The notes under the pieces were generated by a model that was not told the origin of the DNA, did not search any database, and worked only from the letters and a program-made list of their open reading frames with translations. The position numbers and the translations under genes are program-made. A stretch of DNA of 64,000 nt from Acinetobacter wuhouensis (GTDB lineage: Bacteria; Pseudomonadota; Gammaproteobacteria; Pseudomonadales; Moraxellaceae). The DNA lies in the NCBI RefSeq assembly GCF_001696605.3, contig NZ_CP031716.1:1178001-1242000 (forward strand), written 5' to 3'. The stretch's first letter is position 1, and each line of letters begins with the position of its first letter. This document shows, piece after piece, positions 11,227 to 22,347 of the stretch.

Positions 11227-12381
11227 ATGATTATTTCTTCTGCGAATGATTACCGTGAAGCCGCGCGTCGTCGTTTACCGCCATTTTTATTCCACTATAT
11301 CGATGGTGGTGCGTATGCAGAATATACCTTGAAGCGTAATGTAGAAGATTTATCAAAAATTGCGTTAAGACAACGTGTTTTAAATGACATGTCACAACTC
11401 AGTTTAGAAACCAAACTGTTTGATGAAACTTTGTCGATGCCTGTGGCTTTGTCACCTGTGGGTTTGACAGGGATGTATGCACGTCGTGGTGAAGTTCAGG
11501 CGGCAGTTGCAGCAGATAAAAAAGGTATTCCATTCACTTTATCAACCGTATCTGTGTGTCCAATTGAAGAAGTTGCTCCTGCAATTAACCGTCCGATGTG
11601 GTTTCAGTTATATGTGTTGCGTGACCGTGGTTTTATGAAAAATGCCTTGGAGCGTGCTAAAGCAGCAGGTTGTTCAACATTGGTTTTTACTGTGGATATG
11701 CCTGTACCAGGTGCACGTTATCGTGATGCACACTCTGGTATGAGTGGTCCAAATGCAGCGATGCGCCGTTATATGCAATCTTGTTTCCATCCACATTGGG
11801 CATGGAATGTCGGCATGATGGGTCGTCCACATGACTTGGGTAATATTTCTAAATACCTCGGTAAACCAACGGGTTTAGAAGATTATATTGGTTGGTTAGG
11901 TAATAACTTTGATCCTTCTATTTCATGGAAAGACCTTGAGTGGATTCGTGAATTTTGGGATGGTCCAATGGTCATCAAAGGTATTCTTGATCCTGAAGAT
12001 GCGAAAGATGCAGTACGTTTCGGTGCAGATGGTATTGTGGTGTCGAACCACGGTGGTCGTCAGTTGGATGGTGTTTTATCTTCTGCGCGTGCGCTTCCTC
12101 CGATTGCCGATGCAGTCAAAGGCGATATTAAAATCCTTGCGGATTCGGGTATTCGTAACGGTTTGGATGTGGTGCGTATGCTTGCTTTGGGGGCGGATAC
12201 TTGTATGCTCGGTCGTGCATTTGTTTATGCTTTGGGTGCAGCAGGCGGTGCGGGTGTTTCAAATCTACTTGATTTGATTGATAAAGAAATGCGTGTAGCG
12301 ATGACTTTAACTGGTGCGAAAACAATTGCAGATATTACTGAGGATTGTTTGGTGAAGTTAGAGAAAGAGTTAGCTGAATAA
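11227..12381 (+). CDS. lldD: FMN-dependent L-lactate dehydrogenase
   Basis: LldD oxidises L-lactate to pyruvate and passes electrons to the quinone pool at the inner-membrane face. The 384-residue (S)-2-hydroxyacid dehydrogenase barrel is complete. It has the N-terminal [11 protein letters not shown] motif, LSTVS and [14 protein letters not shown] contacts, and the active-site [13 protein letters not shown] with the catalytic His. The FMN-phosphate region is [21 protein letters not shown]. It starts 2 bases after lldR and is translationally close-coupled. The C-terminus ends normally. Confidence 0.95.
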   Translation: MIISSANDYREAARRRLPPFLFHYIDGGAYAEYTLKRNVEDLSKIALRQRVLNDMSQLSLETKLFDETLSMPVALSPVGLTGMYARRGEVQAAVAADKKGIPFTLSTVSVCPIEEVAPAINRPMWFQLYVLRDRGFMKNALERAKAAGCSTLVFTVDMPVPGARYRDAHSGMSGPNAAMRRYMQSCFHPHWAWNVGMMGRPHDLGNISKYLGKPTGLEDYIGWLGNNFDPSISWKDLEWIREFWDGPMVIKGILDPEDAKDAVRFGADGIVVSNHGGRQLDGVLSSARALPPIADAVKGDIKILADSGIRNGLDVVRMLALGADTCMLGRAFVYALGAAGGAGVSNLLDLIDKEMRVAMTLTGAKTIADITEDCLVKLEKELAE

Positions 12382-12655
12382 TCTGATTCTATAAGTTGTA
12401 ATTTTATTGGCTTGCACTGCCCCAAGTGGTATTAAAAGTTTAAATTGATTTGTGTAGGCTATGCCTTACTTTTGAGGGATCAAAAGTAACAAAAATCCTT
12501 TGTTGGGCGAGGGGTATGTCCTATACCCCCGCCCAACGGCGGCATCCATGCCGCCACACGATAGCAACTATAGTGATTAATTCAGTTTCAATTAGTGTGT
12601 TATTTAAAAGTAAAGCTTTATTGAAAAGCCTAAAAATCAATGGGCAGGAAATAAT
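12382..12655. repeat. Three-hairpin repeat cluster between lldD and dld
   Basis: Three strong inverted repeats lie back to back. They are TTACTTTTGA / TCAAAAGTAA (12466-12489, 4-base loop), GTTGGGC...GCCCAAC with inner GGGGTAT / ATACCCC (12502-12537), and GGCGGCAT / ATGCCGCC (12538-12555, 2-base loop). The first resembles the dispersed (C)AAAAGTAAC intergenic repeats of many proteobacteria. The cluster is far more GC-rich than its surroundings. It may block 3' decay of the lldPRD mRNA or reduce read-through into dld. A short frame across it is not believable as a gene. Confidence 0.6.
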
Positions 12656-14350
12656 ATGCAAACCCAATCAGCTTCAAACACCATTCAAAACCTTATTCAC
12701 ATCGTTGGGAAACAATATGTTTTAACTGACGATGCTGATACGCGTCTATACCGGCAAGGGCGTCGTTATGGTGCAGGACAAGTGCTTGCTGTTGTTGCAC
12801 CTAGCAGTTTATTGGAGCAATGGCAGGTTTTAAAAACGGCTGTTGAAGCGGATTGTGTGGTGATCATGCAGGCTGCTAATACAGGACTGACCGGTGGTTC
12901 AACGCCATTCGGTGATGACTATGACCGTCCTGTGGTGTTGATCAGTACCCGAAGATTGATGGGTATTCAGGTTATTAATGAGGGTAAACAAGTGATTTGT
13001 TTACCAGGTGCGACACTGGATAAACTTGAAAAAGATTTAGCACCATTTAATCGTGAACCGCATTCTGTGATTGGTTCTTCATGTATTGGTGCATCGGTGC
13101 TTGGTGGAGTGTGTAATAACTCAGGCGGTGCATTGGTGCGCCGTGGTCCTGCTTATACAGAACTGGCTTTATATGCACGAGTCAATGATTCAGGTGAATT
13201 GGAGTTAGTGAATCATTTAGGCGTGAATTTGGGTGAAACGCCTGAGCAAATTCTAACTTCGCTTGAAAATAAAAATTATCAAAGCAATGACATTATTAAC
13301 AATACAAGTTGCTGTGCTTCCGATCAACGTTATTCACATGATGTGAAACAGGTCGATGAAAATACCCCTGCACGTTTTAATGCAGATCCATCACGCCTAT
13401 TTGAAGCATCAGGTTCGGCAGGGAAAGTCTGTGTATTTGCGGTGCGTCTGGATACCTTTGAAAAGATTCCGAGTCAGGTGTTTTATGTAGGTACAAATTT
13501 ACAGGATGATTTGACCGAAATTCGTCGTTTTTTATTGAAAGATTTGCCACGTTTGCCGATTGCAGGTGAGTATATCCACCGTGTTGCCTATGATATTGGT
13601 GCGGAATATGGCAAAGACAGCTTTATGTTTATTGAAAAATTCGGTACGGCAAAAGTGCCTGCTGCATTTGCCATGAAAGATAAAGTTGATGGTTATCTGG
13701 AAAAAGTCGGTTTACGTGGTTTATCTGATAAGGTTTTGCAGATATTTACCAAAATGTTGCCGAATCATTTACCACAGCGCATGAATGAATTCCGTGATCT
13801 GTATGAACATCATTTGATGATTCGTATTGAAAATCAGGATGTTGATCAGGTTGAGCAATATTTAAAAACGTATTTTTCAGATAAGACTTCGGGCAATTAT
13901 TTTAGATGTACTGATGAAGAAGGTCGTAAAGCATTTTTACATCGTTTTGCAGTCGCAGGCGCAGCAATTCGTTATCGTGATACGCATCGTTCAGAAGTGG
14001 AAGATATTGTCGCGCTCGATATTGCACTTCGCCGTAATGATCGTGAATGGGTTGAGACTTTACCGAAAGCAATGGATGAGCAAATTATTCATAAATTGTA
14101 TTATGGTCATTTTCTTTGTCACGTGTTCCATCAGGATTATATTGTCAAAAAAGGTGTAGATCCTTTGGCAATGGAGCATGCAATGTGGCATTTACTTGAT
14201 GATCGTGGTGCTGAATATCCTGCGGAACATAATGTCGGGCATTTATATGTGGCAAAACCTGCACTGAAAAATCATTATCAAAAACTTGATCCGACCAATA
14301 GTTTTAATGTCGGGATTGGGCATACATCAAAGTTAAAAAACTGGAAATAG
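12656..14350 (+). CDS. dld: Quinone-dependent D-lactate dehydrogenase
   Basis: Dld oxidises D-lactate to pyruvate at the inner-membrane surface. The 564-residue length matches E. coli Dld. The FAD_binding_4 (PCMH) domain occupies the first third, with QAANTGLTGGSTPFG and GSSCIGASVLGGVCNNSGGALVRRGPAYTELA. The membrane-binding cap and a C-terminal segment with the conserved EYPAEHNVGHLYVA follow. It lies 274 bases downstream of lldD, beyond the hairpin cluster, and completes use of both lactate isomers. A terminator follows. Confidence 0.93.
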   Translation: MQTQSASNTIQNLIHIVGKQYVLTDDADTRLYRQGRRYGAGQVLAVVAPSSLLEQWQVLKTAVEADCVVIMQAANTGLTGGSTPFGDDYDRPVVLISTRRLMGIQVINEGKQVICLPGATLDKLEKDLAPFNREPHSVIGSSCIGASVLGGVCNNSGGALVRRGPAYTELALYARVNDSGELELVNHLGVNLGETPEQILTSLENKNYQSNDIINNTSCCASDQRYSHDVKQVDENTPARFNADPSRLFEASGSAGKVCVFAVRLDTFEKIPSQVFYVGTNLQDDLTEIRRFLLKDLPRLPIAGEYIHRVAYDIGAEYGKDSFMFIEKFGTAKVPAAFAMKDKVDGYLEKVGLRGLSDKVLQIFTKMLPNHLPQRMNEFRDLYEHHLMIRIENQDVDQVEQYLKTYFSDKTSGNYFRCTDEEGRKAFLHRFAVAGAAIRYRDTHRSEVEDIVALDIALRRNDREWVETLPKAMDEQIIHKLYYGHFLCHVFHQDYIVKKGVDPLAMEHAMWHLLDDRGAEYPAEHNVGHLYVAKPALKNHYQKLDPTNSFNVGIGHTSKLKNWK

Positions 14351-14384
14351 TCGTTCATTAAGACACGGTTGTATAAAAGTTGAA

Positions 14385-14412
14385 GCAGTCTGATTAATCA
14401 GGCTGTTTTTTT
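14385..14412 (+). terminator. Terminator of dld
   Basis: The near-perfect stem GCAGTCTGAT / ATCAGGCTG (one G-T pair) is followed by seven T. It lies 35 bases after dld and may also end the converging gene at 14411 only poorly. Confidence 0.7.
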
Positions 14413-15226
14413 ATTTATGTGATGATAATCGGAAGAGCAATATACCGATGAGGAATGCACTCACACTAAAAGCCAAGACTGTATACAAAGTAGAATGGGT
14501 TTTGAACCAAACGAAGATAGCGGGGATTGCTATGATTATAGCGAGTAGCCATGATAACCATTCGGGCAGTTCATTCTTTTTAGATGCAGGTTCAATATAA
14601 TATTGGTTTTGAATATATTGAAGTTGCTCGATTTCTTCGCCTGAATAGCGTGTACCTAACAGAAAATATCTTAAATCGCTTTCCCAATGTGATAGATCAG
14701 TTTGAACTGTGTCCCAATAATTTTGATGAGCTTCGATCTGCATGGATTCTAAGGCTTCATAAATAAAAAGTATATCTCGAAACTCTTGTTCTGATTGCTC
14801 AGATAAATCTAAATAATTGGGTCTGAATAAAATATAGTTCGGATAATATATTTCAATGAGCTGATAAAAATCATCATAATATGCTGAGAAATCTTGCCCG
14901 AAAATACTTAAAAATCCCTGTTTACGTCGTATAAGATTGTGTAAAGCCTGAGATTGAGAAATAACAAAATAGGGATAGGTTGCATCACCATAATCCTCGA
15001 TACATTCCTCACGAGCCATATCGGATTGTGGGTCATCTATATCAAATTCATCGACATAGCGTGCATGTTGGATACTATCCTGTTGATAGAGTAACCACCA
15101 CATCAGTGGAATAAAAGACTTACATTCCAATGAAAATGCATTCGGCTTTAAGCTGTCCCACTCGTTCAGACTGCCATTTGGCATATGATCCAATTCACAG
15201 CTGTCTAAAAATGCATACAATCCCAT
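14411..15226 (-). CDS. Unknown protein with C-terminal membrane hairpin, tandem paralogue 2
   Basis: I do not recognise this 271-residue protein. It has an acidic, aromatic-rich soluble domain (about residues 1-215) and two C-terminal transmembrane helices (about residues 222-240 and 247-265). It is clearly a tandem duplicate of the gene at 15295-16113. Shared landmarks include DHMPNGSLNEW against NHMPMGSENQW, YVDEFDID against YTDEFDIS, and YPNYILFRP against FPQYILLRP. Both end with VSAF.(I)LG before a basic tail. The soluble domain should face the cytoplasm. Possible roles include immunity or membrane-stress proteins, but nothing in the sequence decides this. Confidence 0.7.
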   Translation of the reverse strand: MGLYAFLDSCELDHMPNGSLNEWDSLKPNAFSLECKSFIPLMWWLLYQQDSIQHARYVDEFDIDDPQSDMAREECIEDYGDATYPYFVISQSQALHNLIRRKQGFLSIFGQDFSAYYDDFYQLIEIYYPNYILFRPNYLDLSEQSEQEFRDILFIYEALESMQIEAHQNYWDTVQTDLSHWESDLRYFLLGTRYSGEEIEQLQYIQNQYYIEPASKKNELPEWLSWLLAIIIAIPAIFVWFKTHSTLYTVLAFSVSAFLIGILLFRLSSHK

Positions 15227-15294
15227 CTTATTATTCTCATATTGATTTTGAAATTCACATTGAGTTTATTTCGAATCACTACTCATGTTTTGGA

Positions 15295-16113
15295 TCAATT
15301 TTCTTTGTTCCCTATTTTCGATGAAATAAAACCTAAAATAAATGCACTGACAAAGAATACAACAGCGGAATACAGCACCGACTGGCTTGTAAAATAAACC
15401 GCTAAAGTGGCTAAAACAACAATTGCTGTGCAGATCCAAATCGCCCAATTTGATGATTCAGTCGTGGTGTTAATATTCTCAATTTCTTCTAATTCATCAA
15501 CATTTTCTTTGAGAGTGGGTGTAATCATCTCCATCGGATTTGAGCCATGAAAATAATAAGGATGATCATCAAAACAAGCTAAATCTTGGCGTTGAAATTC
15601 CGCAAAACCTAAGTGCTGTGATGGATCTTGCTGAAAATATTCAAGTTGTTGTAATGGTTGTATGAGAAAGTCGGCATCATTTAAATCTAGAGCCAAACCA
15701 CTTGGTCTAAGTAAAATATATTGTGGGAAATGTTGTTCGATGAGTGTATTAAACTGTTCAAAATGTACAATATTCTCAGCACCAAAAATTTCTATAAATA
15801 CAGGTTTTTGTTCAGTTAAATTTGCCAAAGCTTGTTGTTGATCAATCACCAAATAGGCATATTGTGCATCGCCAAATTGATCGTGGTATTCTGCTAAATC
15901 CACTTGAACATCGGCATTAGAAATATCAAATTCATCCGTATATTTTGCCCATTTTAAATTTTCCTGACGAAATAGCATTAACCATAAAATCGGAATAAAA
16001 GCATCGGCTTCCAATTCAAAGGATGCAGTATGAAAAAAATCATGCCACTGATTTTCACTGCCCATTGGCATGTGGTTAAAGATTGAATGTGTTAAAAAAA
16101 CAGGATGGCTCAT
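15295..16113 (-). CDS. Unknown protein with C-terminal membrane hairpin, tandem paralogue 1
   Basis: This protein is a paralogue of the 14411-15226 gene and has the same layout: an acidic soluble domain of about 215 residues followed by two transmembrane helices. The frame is open to 16251, but starting at the ATG at 16113 gives 272 residues, nearly the length of its paralogue (271). The two then begin in register (FLTHSIFNHMPMGS against FLDSCELDHMPNGS). The DEFDIS, GDAQYAYLVIDQQQAL and FPQYILLRP segments are conserved between the copies. Only 68 bases separate the two genes, so they probably form one operon. Function unknown. Confidence 0.7.
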   Translation of the reverse strand: MSHPVFLTHSIFNHMPMGSENQWHDFFHTASFELEADAFIPILWLMLFRQENLKWAKYTDEFDISNADVQVDLAEYHDQFGDAQYAYLVIDQQQALANLTEQKPVFIEIFGAENIVHFEQFNTLIEQHFPQYILLRPSGLALDLNDADFLIQPLQQLEYFQQDPSQHLGFAEFQRQDLACFDDHPYYFHGSNPMEMITPTLKENVDELEEIENINTTTESSNWAIWICTAIVVLATLAVYFTSQSVLYSAVVFFVSAFILGFISSKIGNKEN

Positions 16114-16309
16114 CGGGAAGATCTTCTCATTTCTAAGTTTTATTCGTGTGTTTAGCCTAACTGAACTTTTATATGTGATTGTTGTAAAGCTGTATTGATC
16201 TCTTTGATAAGACTGCGATTGGACTTGACAGGATTGGCTGAATTGACACAATCAACCATGAAAATATCATAAATAGTCATCACAAAATTTTTAAAACTCG
16301 ATAAAGTAA

Positions 16310-18382
<2,073 letters not shown>

Positions 18383-18442
18383 GAAAAATCGAGGCATTTG
18401 ATGAAACATTATGCATTTGAATGCTTTGGCTGTAATTTTTAC

Positions 18443-18471
18443 TTGTCATAATCGAAAAAGCTTCGTATTAT
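18443..18471 (+). promoter_or_regulatory. sigma70-type promoter of tRNA-Ser
   Basis: A TTGTCA -35 box (18443-18448) and a TATTAT -10 box (18466-18471) are separated by 17 bases. The -10 box ends 9 bases before the mature tRNA 5' end. Confidence 0.65.
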
Positions 18472-18480
18472 GGCGCACAT

Positions 18481-18570
18481 GGAAGCGTGGCAGAGCGGTT
18501 TAATGCACCGGTCTTGAAAACCGACGAGGGCGCGAGTCCTCCGTGAGTTCGAATCTCACCGCTTCCGCCA
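18481..18570 (+). tRNA. tRNA-Ser, anticodon TGA
   Basis: This is a 90-base type II tRNA. The acceptor GGAAGCG pairs with CGCTTCC, followed by discriminator G and encoded CCA. The anticodon loop CTTGAAA reads TGA (serine UCA/UCG). A long variable arm (CGAGGGCGCGAGTCCTCCG region) and the GTTCGAATC T-loop are present. The structure is complete despite the integrase relic downstream. Confidence 0.96.
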
Positions 18571-18576
18571 AATTCA

Positions 18577-18604
18577 AAAACCCTTGTGAAAACAAGGGTT
18601 TTTT
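18577..18604 (+). terminator. Terminator after tRNA-Ser
   Basis: The stem AAACCCTTGT / ACAAGGGTTT (loop GAAA) with a T-run starts 7 bases after the tRNA. Confidence 0.8.
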
Positions 18605-18715
18605 ATTGCCTGATTTTTTTTTATGCTAGAAAAATGATCATTTTCAATATTAAAATTAGAAAGTACTTTGTGTTGTGATTTGTCAAACCGTGACAATTGG
18701 TCGTTATAAAGTAGT

Positions 18716-18751
18716 AAAAGAAGCAGTAAGATTTTTCTTACTGCTTCTTTT
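18716..18751. terminator. Long perfect hairpin, terminator-like
   Basis: A 15-bp perfect stem, AAAAGAAGCAGTAAG / CTTACTGCTTCTTTT, with a 6-base loop, has an A-run on one flank and a T-run on the other. It lies between the tRNA and the integrase relic. It may be a remnant of the mobile element's own control region. Confidence 0.5.
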
Positions 18752-18764
18752 ATGTGTATCTTTT

Positions 18765-19020
18765 ATGGTTACGCGTGCAATAAATAAATTGACTGCGTTA
18801 CAAGTTTAGAAAGAAAAACCTAAGCCTAATAAAATGTATAAACTTTCAGATGGTGGGAATCTTTATTTACGAATAAATTCTAATGGTAGCAAATATTGGA
18901 TCTTTAATTACACGCGAACATTCATGAGTTGAAAATGGCTTATTTCTCGGGACATATTCTGAAATCACATTAGAATAGGCAAGAGAAATTCGCAATGATT
19001 ATAAAAAGCAAGGTTCTAGA
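18765..19020 (+). pseudogene. Tyrosine integrase N-terminal remnant (P4-type, DUF4102)
   Basis: Read through its stops, this stretch gives AINKLTALQV, stop, KEKPKPNKMYKLSDGGNLYL and RINSNGSKYWIFNY. This is the arm-type DNA-binding (DUF4102) start of phage P4-like integrases. After a frame change it continues with LGTYSEITLE, stop, AREIRNDYKK, the segment that normally follows. Stops at 18807-18809 and later, a frameshift and loss of the whole catalytic half make it dead. Its place right after tRNA-Ser is the standard site for an integrative island. The pattern is recognised by eye. Confidence 0.8.
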
Positions 19021-19176
19021 CTAATAAATTGATTATGTTAGCCTAGAATTATGATAGGAAAGAGTAAAATATAATCAGCATATTTTGCAACACCATCAAC
19101 AGATGATGCTTTTTCCATTCAGTTATCAACTCCTGAAATTCTGACTTTTGCAAGCTATTTAGTTTTCATCAAAACT
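19021..19176. other. Decayed stretch between integrase relic and the CoA-transferase genes
   Basis: No reading frame or clear terminator is recognised. It may be further decayed integrase or island DNA. Confidence 0.35.
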
Positions 19177-19806
19177 TTATGCGATGAGATGTACACCAGT
19201 AGCCGCTTGTATTTGCTCAAGACTTACATCATCAGCTAATTCTACTAATTTAACTCCTTGTGCTGTAATATCCATTACACCTAGATCTGTGATGACACGG
19301 CTCACAACGCCTTTGCCTGTTAAAGGCAAACTACATTGCGATAAGATTTTAGGATGACCATCTTTAGCATTATGCTCCATTAACACAACAACTTTTTGAA
19401 CACCAGCAACCAAGTCCATTGCTCCGCCCATACCTTTTACTTTTTTCCCAGGAATCATCCAGTTGGCAAGGTCACCTGTTGCAGAGACTTCCATTGCACC
19501 TAAAATGGCGATGTTGACGTGCCCACCACGGATCATGGCAAAAGATTCTGAGCTTGAAAAAAATGAGGCACCTTGACGCGCAGTCACCGTTTGTTTTCCT
19601 GCATTGATGAGGTCTGCATCTACTGTTTCAGCTGTTGGAAACTCATCAATGCCAAGTAAGCCATTTTCTGATTGCAACCAAACATTAATATCTTTAGGAA
19701 TATAATTTGCGACCAAAGTAGGTAAACCAATTCCAAGGTTGACATAGAAGCCATCTTCAAGTTCTAGAGCGGCACGCTGTGCCATTTGATTACGAGTCCA
19801 AGCCAT
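19177..19806 (-). CDS. scoB: Succinyl-CoA:3-oxoacid CoA-transferase subunit B
   Basis: This is the catalytic beta subunit (209 residues) of the two-subunit 3-oxoacid CoA-transferase. It carries the conserved SENGLLG motif with the catalytic Glu (about residue 47), the N-terminal [17 protein letters not shown], and the [19 protein letters not shown] segment. It lies 3 bases after subunit A. The enzyme moves CoA from succinyl-CoA to acetoacetate, or to 3-oxoadipate in the close relative PcaJ. Because a fumarylacetoacetase-type gene is in the same cluster, acetoacetate is the likelier substrate. PcaJ cannot be excluded by sequence reading alone. Confidence 0.88.
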   Translation of the reverse strand: MAWTRNQMAQRAALELEDGFYVNLGIGLPTLVANYIPKDINVWLQSENGLLGIDEFPTAETVDADLINAGKQTVTARQGASFFSSSESFAMIRGGHVNIAILGAMEVSATGDLANWMIPGKKVKGMGGAMDLVAGVQKVVVLMEHNAKDGHPKILSQCSLPLTGKGVVSRVITDLGVMDITAQGVKLVELADDVSLEQIQAATGVHLIA

Positions 19807-19809
19807 GAT

Positions 19810-20514
19810 TTAAGCCTCCGTTGCTTTTAAAGTCATTTGTTCGATGCGCTTTTCAGGATGAGGGTTGAGTACAATACGATCGACATAAATTCCAGGGAGA
19901 TGAATATCGTCAGGATCAATCTCACCAATTTCAACAATCTGTTCAACTTCTACAATGGTGAATTTTCCTGCTACAGCACAGTCAGGATTAAAATTACGTG
20001 CGGTTTTACGGAAGACTAAATTTCCTGCTCTATCCGCTTTATAGGCTTTGACCAAAGCAACATCGGCAGTTAGAGAATGCTCTAAAATATATTCTGTTCC
20101 TTCAAATTCACGTATTTCTTTTCCTTCAGCAATTAGAGTTCCAACACCCGTTTGAGTGAAAAATGCAGGAATGCCTGCACCACCAGCACGTAGTTTTTCT
20201 GCTAAAGTTCCTTGTGGGGTAAGTTCAACTTCAAGCTCACCATTTAAAAATTGGCGTTCAAATTCTTTATTTTCACCGACATAGGACGAGATCATTTTTT
20301 TGATTTGTCTTTTTTCGAGTAATTTGCCTAAGCCAAACCCATCGATACCTGCATTGTTGGAAATACATGTTAAGTCTTTAACGCCAGTATTCATTAAGGC
20401 ATCGATTAGCACTTCAGGGATACCACATAATCCAAAACCGCCCACTGCAATGGTTTGATTATTTTTAACAACATCAGCAAGGGCGATGTGTGCATTGGCT
20501 ACAACTTTATTCAT
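19810..20514 (-). CDS. scoA: Succinyl-CoA:3-oxoacid CoA-transferase subunit A
   Basis: This is the alpha subunit (234 residues) with the glycine-rich CoA-transferase I motif [19 protein letters not shown] near the N-terminus. It also has [16 protein letters not shown] and the [18 protein letters not shown] loop. The C-terminal KRIEQMTLK is typical of ScoA/PcaI. It precedes scoB with a 3-base gap; the two form an obligate complex. In this cluster it would activate acetoacetate released by the fumarylacetoacetase-type enzyme, feeding it to thiolysis and the TCA cycle. Confidence 0.9.
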   Translation of the reverse strand: MNKVVANAHIALADVVKNNQTIAVGGFGLCGIPEVLIDALMNTGVKDLTCISNNAGIDGFGLGKLLEKRQIKKMISSYVGENKEFERQFLNGELEVELTPQGTLAEKLRAGGAGIPAFFTQTGVGTLIAEGKEIREFEGTEYILEHSLTADVALVKAYKADRAGNLVFRKTARNFNPDCAVAGKFTIVEVEQIVEIGEIDPDDIHLPGIYVDRIVLNPHPEKRIEQMTLKATEA

Positions 20515-20627
20515 GGGCTGACTCCAAATCTTCTCTATGATTGCAATTTAAGAAAATCGAAATAGCATGTGCTACTTCTTATAATTTTGTGACTTCAATG
20601 TATTTGAAATTAAAGTCTTGGAGGGAA

Positions 20628-20659
20628 AATGATGAACCATGCAAAAATAGTTCATCATT
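20628..20659 (-). terminator. Hairpin downstream of the outer-membrane gene
   Basis: A perfect 10-bp inverted repeat, AATGATGAAC / GTTCATCATT, with a 12-base loop is followed on the minus strand by a short TTTT-type stretch. It lies between the 20705 gene and scoA, so it may end or attenuate the upstream transcript. Confidence 0.45.
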
Positions 20660-20704
20660 TGATCTAGATTGAATCTGAGGAAAAGCTAAAAATAATGTGT
20701 TAAA

Positions 20705-21631
20705 TTAATATTTAAACATGTAGGTTAAATAAAAATTATTATTTTCAGGCTTGTTTTCCGCAACAATATCTTTTTGCCATGATGCAATTACAATCGAATG
20801 ATTCGGAAATTGATATTGCAATGTTGGACCGACCCCAAAGCCTTTGGTTTTAGAATCTTTTAGTTTTTTCCCGTTTAATTCATCTTCTTCAAGTTGGTCA
20901 GCATAATAACCACTCACACCTGCTTTCCATGGTCCATGCTTATAGGCAGCCATGTACTCTATGAAATACTCAGTGCCTGTTTTATAGTCGGTTTCATCAT
21001 TCTTAAAGTTATAGGATAAACGTGGTTCGATACCAAGTTCAAAACCCTGTGGACTTTCATATCTCAATGCAACGATTGGTTGTATGGAATAACGGTTATT
21101 GGAAATATTTAAAGCACGGTTTTTAGAATATGAACCGATAGGGATGATGTAATCCGCTGCAAGTACGGCATGCCAATTTTTCTTTTCACCCAAATCCCAC
21201 TGGAATAAAAAGGGTCCAAAAATAAGATCACCTAAACCTTCTTGACTGTCTGAAAATGGACCATAAGGTGTATTCATTGAGTTTTTGACATGTGCATATG
21301 TGCCGATGAGTTCAGAGGCAACACTATCTGCACCAAAAATATGACTATCCCAAACCGTAAAGAAACGTAAGGTTTCAGAGGTCACTTTTAAGTCAAAGTC
21401 ACTGCCTTTAATTTCATCACCTTTTGAGTTGTTCAAACGAGATGAGTTGGTATGTGCGGTAAGTGATTGTAAATAATTCCCCGGTACTGGTGGAAAACCA
21501 CCAATTAAAAATAGAGATGACCCGCCTGGAAAAGAGGAGTTTCCGTTTTCCGCAGCGTAAGTGGACATTGCTGACAACAACATTAAAGCAGGTGCAAGCA
21601 GAGTTGCATTGCGCATTTTTTGATTTAGCAT
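20705..21631 (-). CDS. Outer-membrane channel, meta-pathway phenol-degradation type (COG4313)
   Basis: This is a secreted beta-barrel-like protein of about 308 residues. The signal peptide (LLAPALMLLSAMSTYAA) is followed by a GNSSFPGGSSLFLIGGFPPVPGNY start and alternating aromatic strands, ending with the C-terminal aromatic pattern FYLTYMFKY. This is the look of the SphX/MetA-pathway outer-membrane proteins that accompany aromatic catabolic operons and probably admit hydrophobic substrates. The frame is open to 21667. The ATG at 21631 is chosen because GGATAG sits in front and the signal peptide gains a normal length. It lies between the cupin and CoA-transferase genes. Confidence 0.75.
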   Translation of the reverse strand: MLNQKMRNATLLAPALMLLSAMSTYAAENGNSSFPGGSSLFLIGGFPPVPGNYLQSLTAHTNSSRLNNSKGDEIKGSDFDLKVTSETLRFFTVWDSHIFGADSVASELIGTYAHVKNSMNTPYGPFSDSQEGLGDLIFGPFLFQWDLGEKKNWHAVLAADYIIPIGSYSKNRALNISNNRYSIQPIVALRYESPQGFELGIEPRLSYNFKNDETDYKTGTEYFIEYMAAYKHGPWKAGVSGYYADQLEEDELNGKKLKDSKTKGFGVGPTLQYQFPNHSIVIASWQKDIVAENKPENNNFYLTYMFKY

Positions 21632-21770
21632 AAGTCTATCCATAGTGTTATTGCTTATTTTTTCCATTTCAATAAGCAGGATTTTTAATCAACAAAATTC
21701 ATTTTTGCTTGAGTTAAAAAAGATAAGTTTTAAGGTGAGGGAAAGGCTTAAAACTTATCAAACTGATCAA

Positions 21771-22346
21771 TTATTTAGAGAAATAATTTCCAAGTTCATT
21801 GTCATAAGTTGCATCTGTCAAAATAAATGCCATGCGACATACTTGATCTGTTCGGTTTGCCCAAGCATGGTTTGTACCACGTTGCACAACGACACTATTT
21901 TCATGCACTTCAATTTCTTCATCATCCAGTAGGAGGGTAATTGACCCACTGATTACGATGCCATAGTCAATGGTTTCAGTTCGGTGCATCATTGGATGTT
22001 TAGATTCAGACGTAGAAGTCGCTGCTTGAACTTCACCCATGTCCTTAAATGATGATTTTTCAGGGTCGAGTGATAGTTTGTGTATATATTCGCTGTCTGG
22101 TGGAAAATCGACAAAACGGAAACGTGTACCTGCAACAGTTGGACTCAGGGTCACAGCGCCAGTGGCAACATCCTCCGTTTTTGCAGTAATAACTTGATGT
22201 TCACCTGTATTCCATACTTCATGAAATACCATGCCCGGTGCATGTTCTAAATGATGAATATTATTTAACTGACCACTTTTTAGAATGATGGCTTTACCAT
22301 GTTCATCATGACCAGTAACAACGCGATTAATTTCCTTTAAACTCAT
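21771..22346 (-). CDS. Cupin-domain protein of the aromatic cluster
   Basis: This 191-residue protein has a C-terminal cupin barrel. Motif 1 is seen as HPMMHRTETIDYGIVISG (His, His, Glu) and motif 2 as GTNHAWANRT (His), so a metal site is likely. The N-terminal half is also beta-rich and could be a degenerate second barrel. It starts 1 base after the Rieske gene stop, so it is co-translated. Small cupins of this sort in catabolic operons act as dioxygenases, isomerases or decyclising enzymes; the step here is unknown. No full gentisate-dioxygenase architecture is present. Confidence 0.7.
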   Translation of the reverse strand: MSLKEINRVVTGHDEHGKAIILKSGQLNNIHHLEHAPGMVFHEVWNTGEHQVITAKTEDVATGAVTLSPTVAGTRFRFVDFPPDSEYIHKLSLDPEKSSFKDMGEVQAATSTSESKHPMMHRTETIDYGIVISGSITLLLDDEEIEVHENSVVVQRGTNHAWANRTDQVCRMAFILTDATYDNELGNYFSK

Positions 22347-22347
22347 T

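Noticed and set aside
12450..12725. Open frame over the lldD-dld spacer
   Set aside because: It runs through the hairpin repeat cluster and overlaps the dld start; composition is not protein-like.
21771..22346. Gentisate 1,2-dioxygenase
   Set aside because: The protein is only 191 residues with one clear metal cupin; gentisate dioxygenases are about 350 residues with two barrels.
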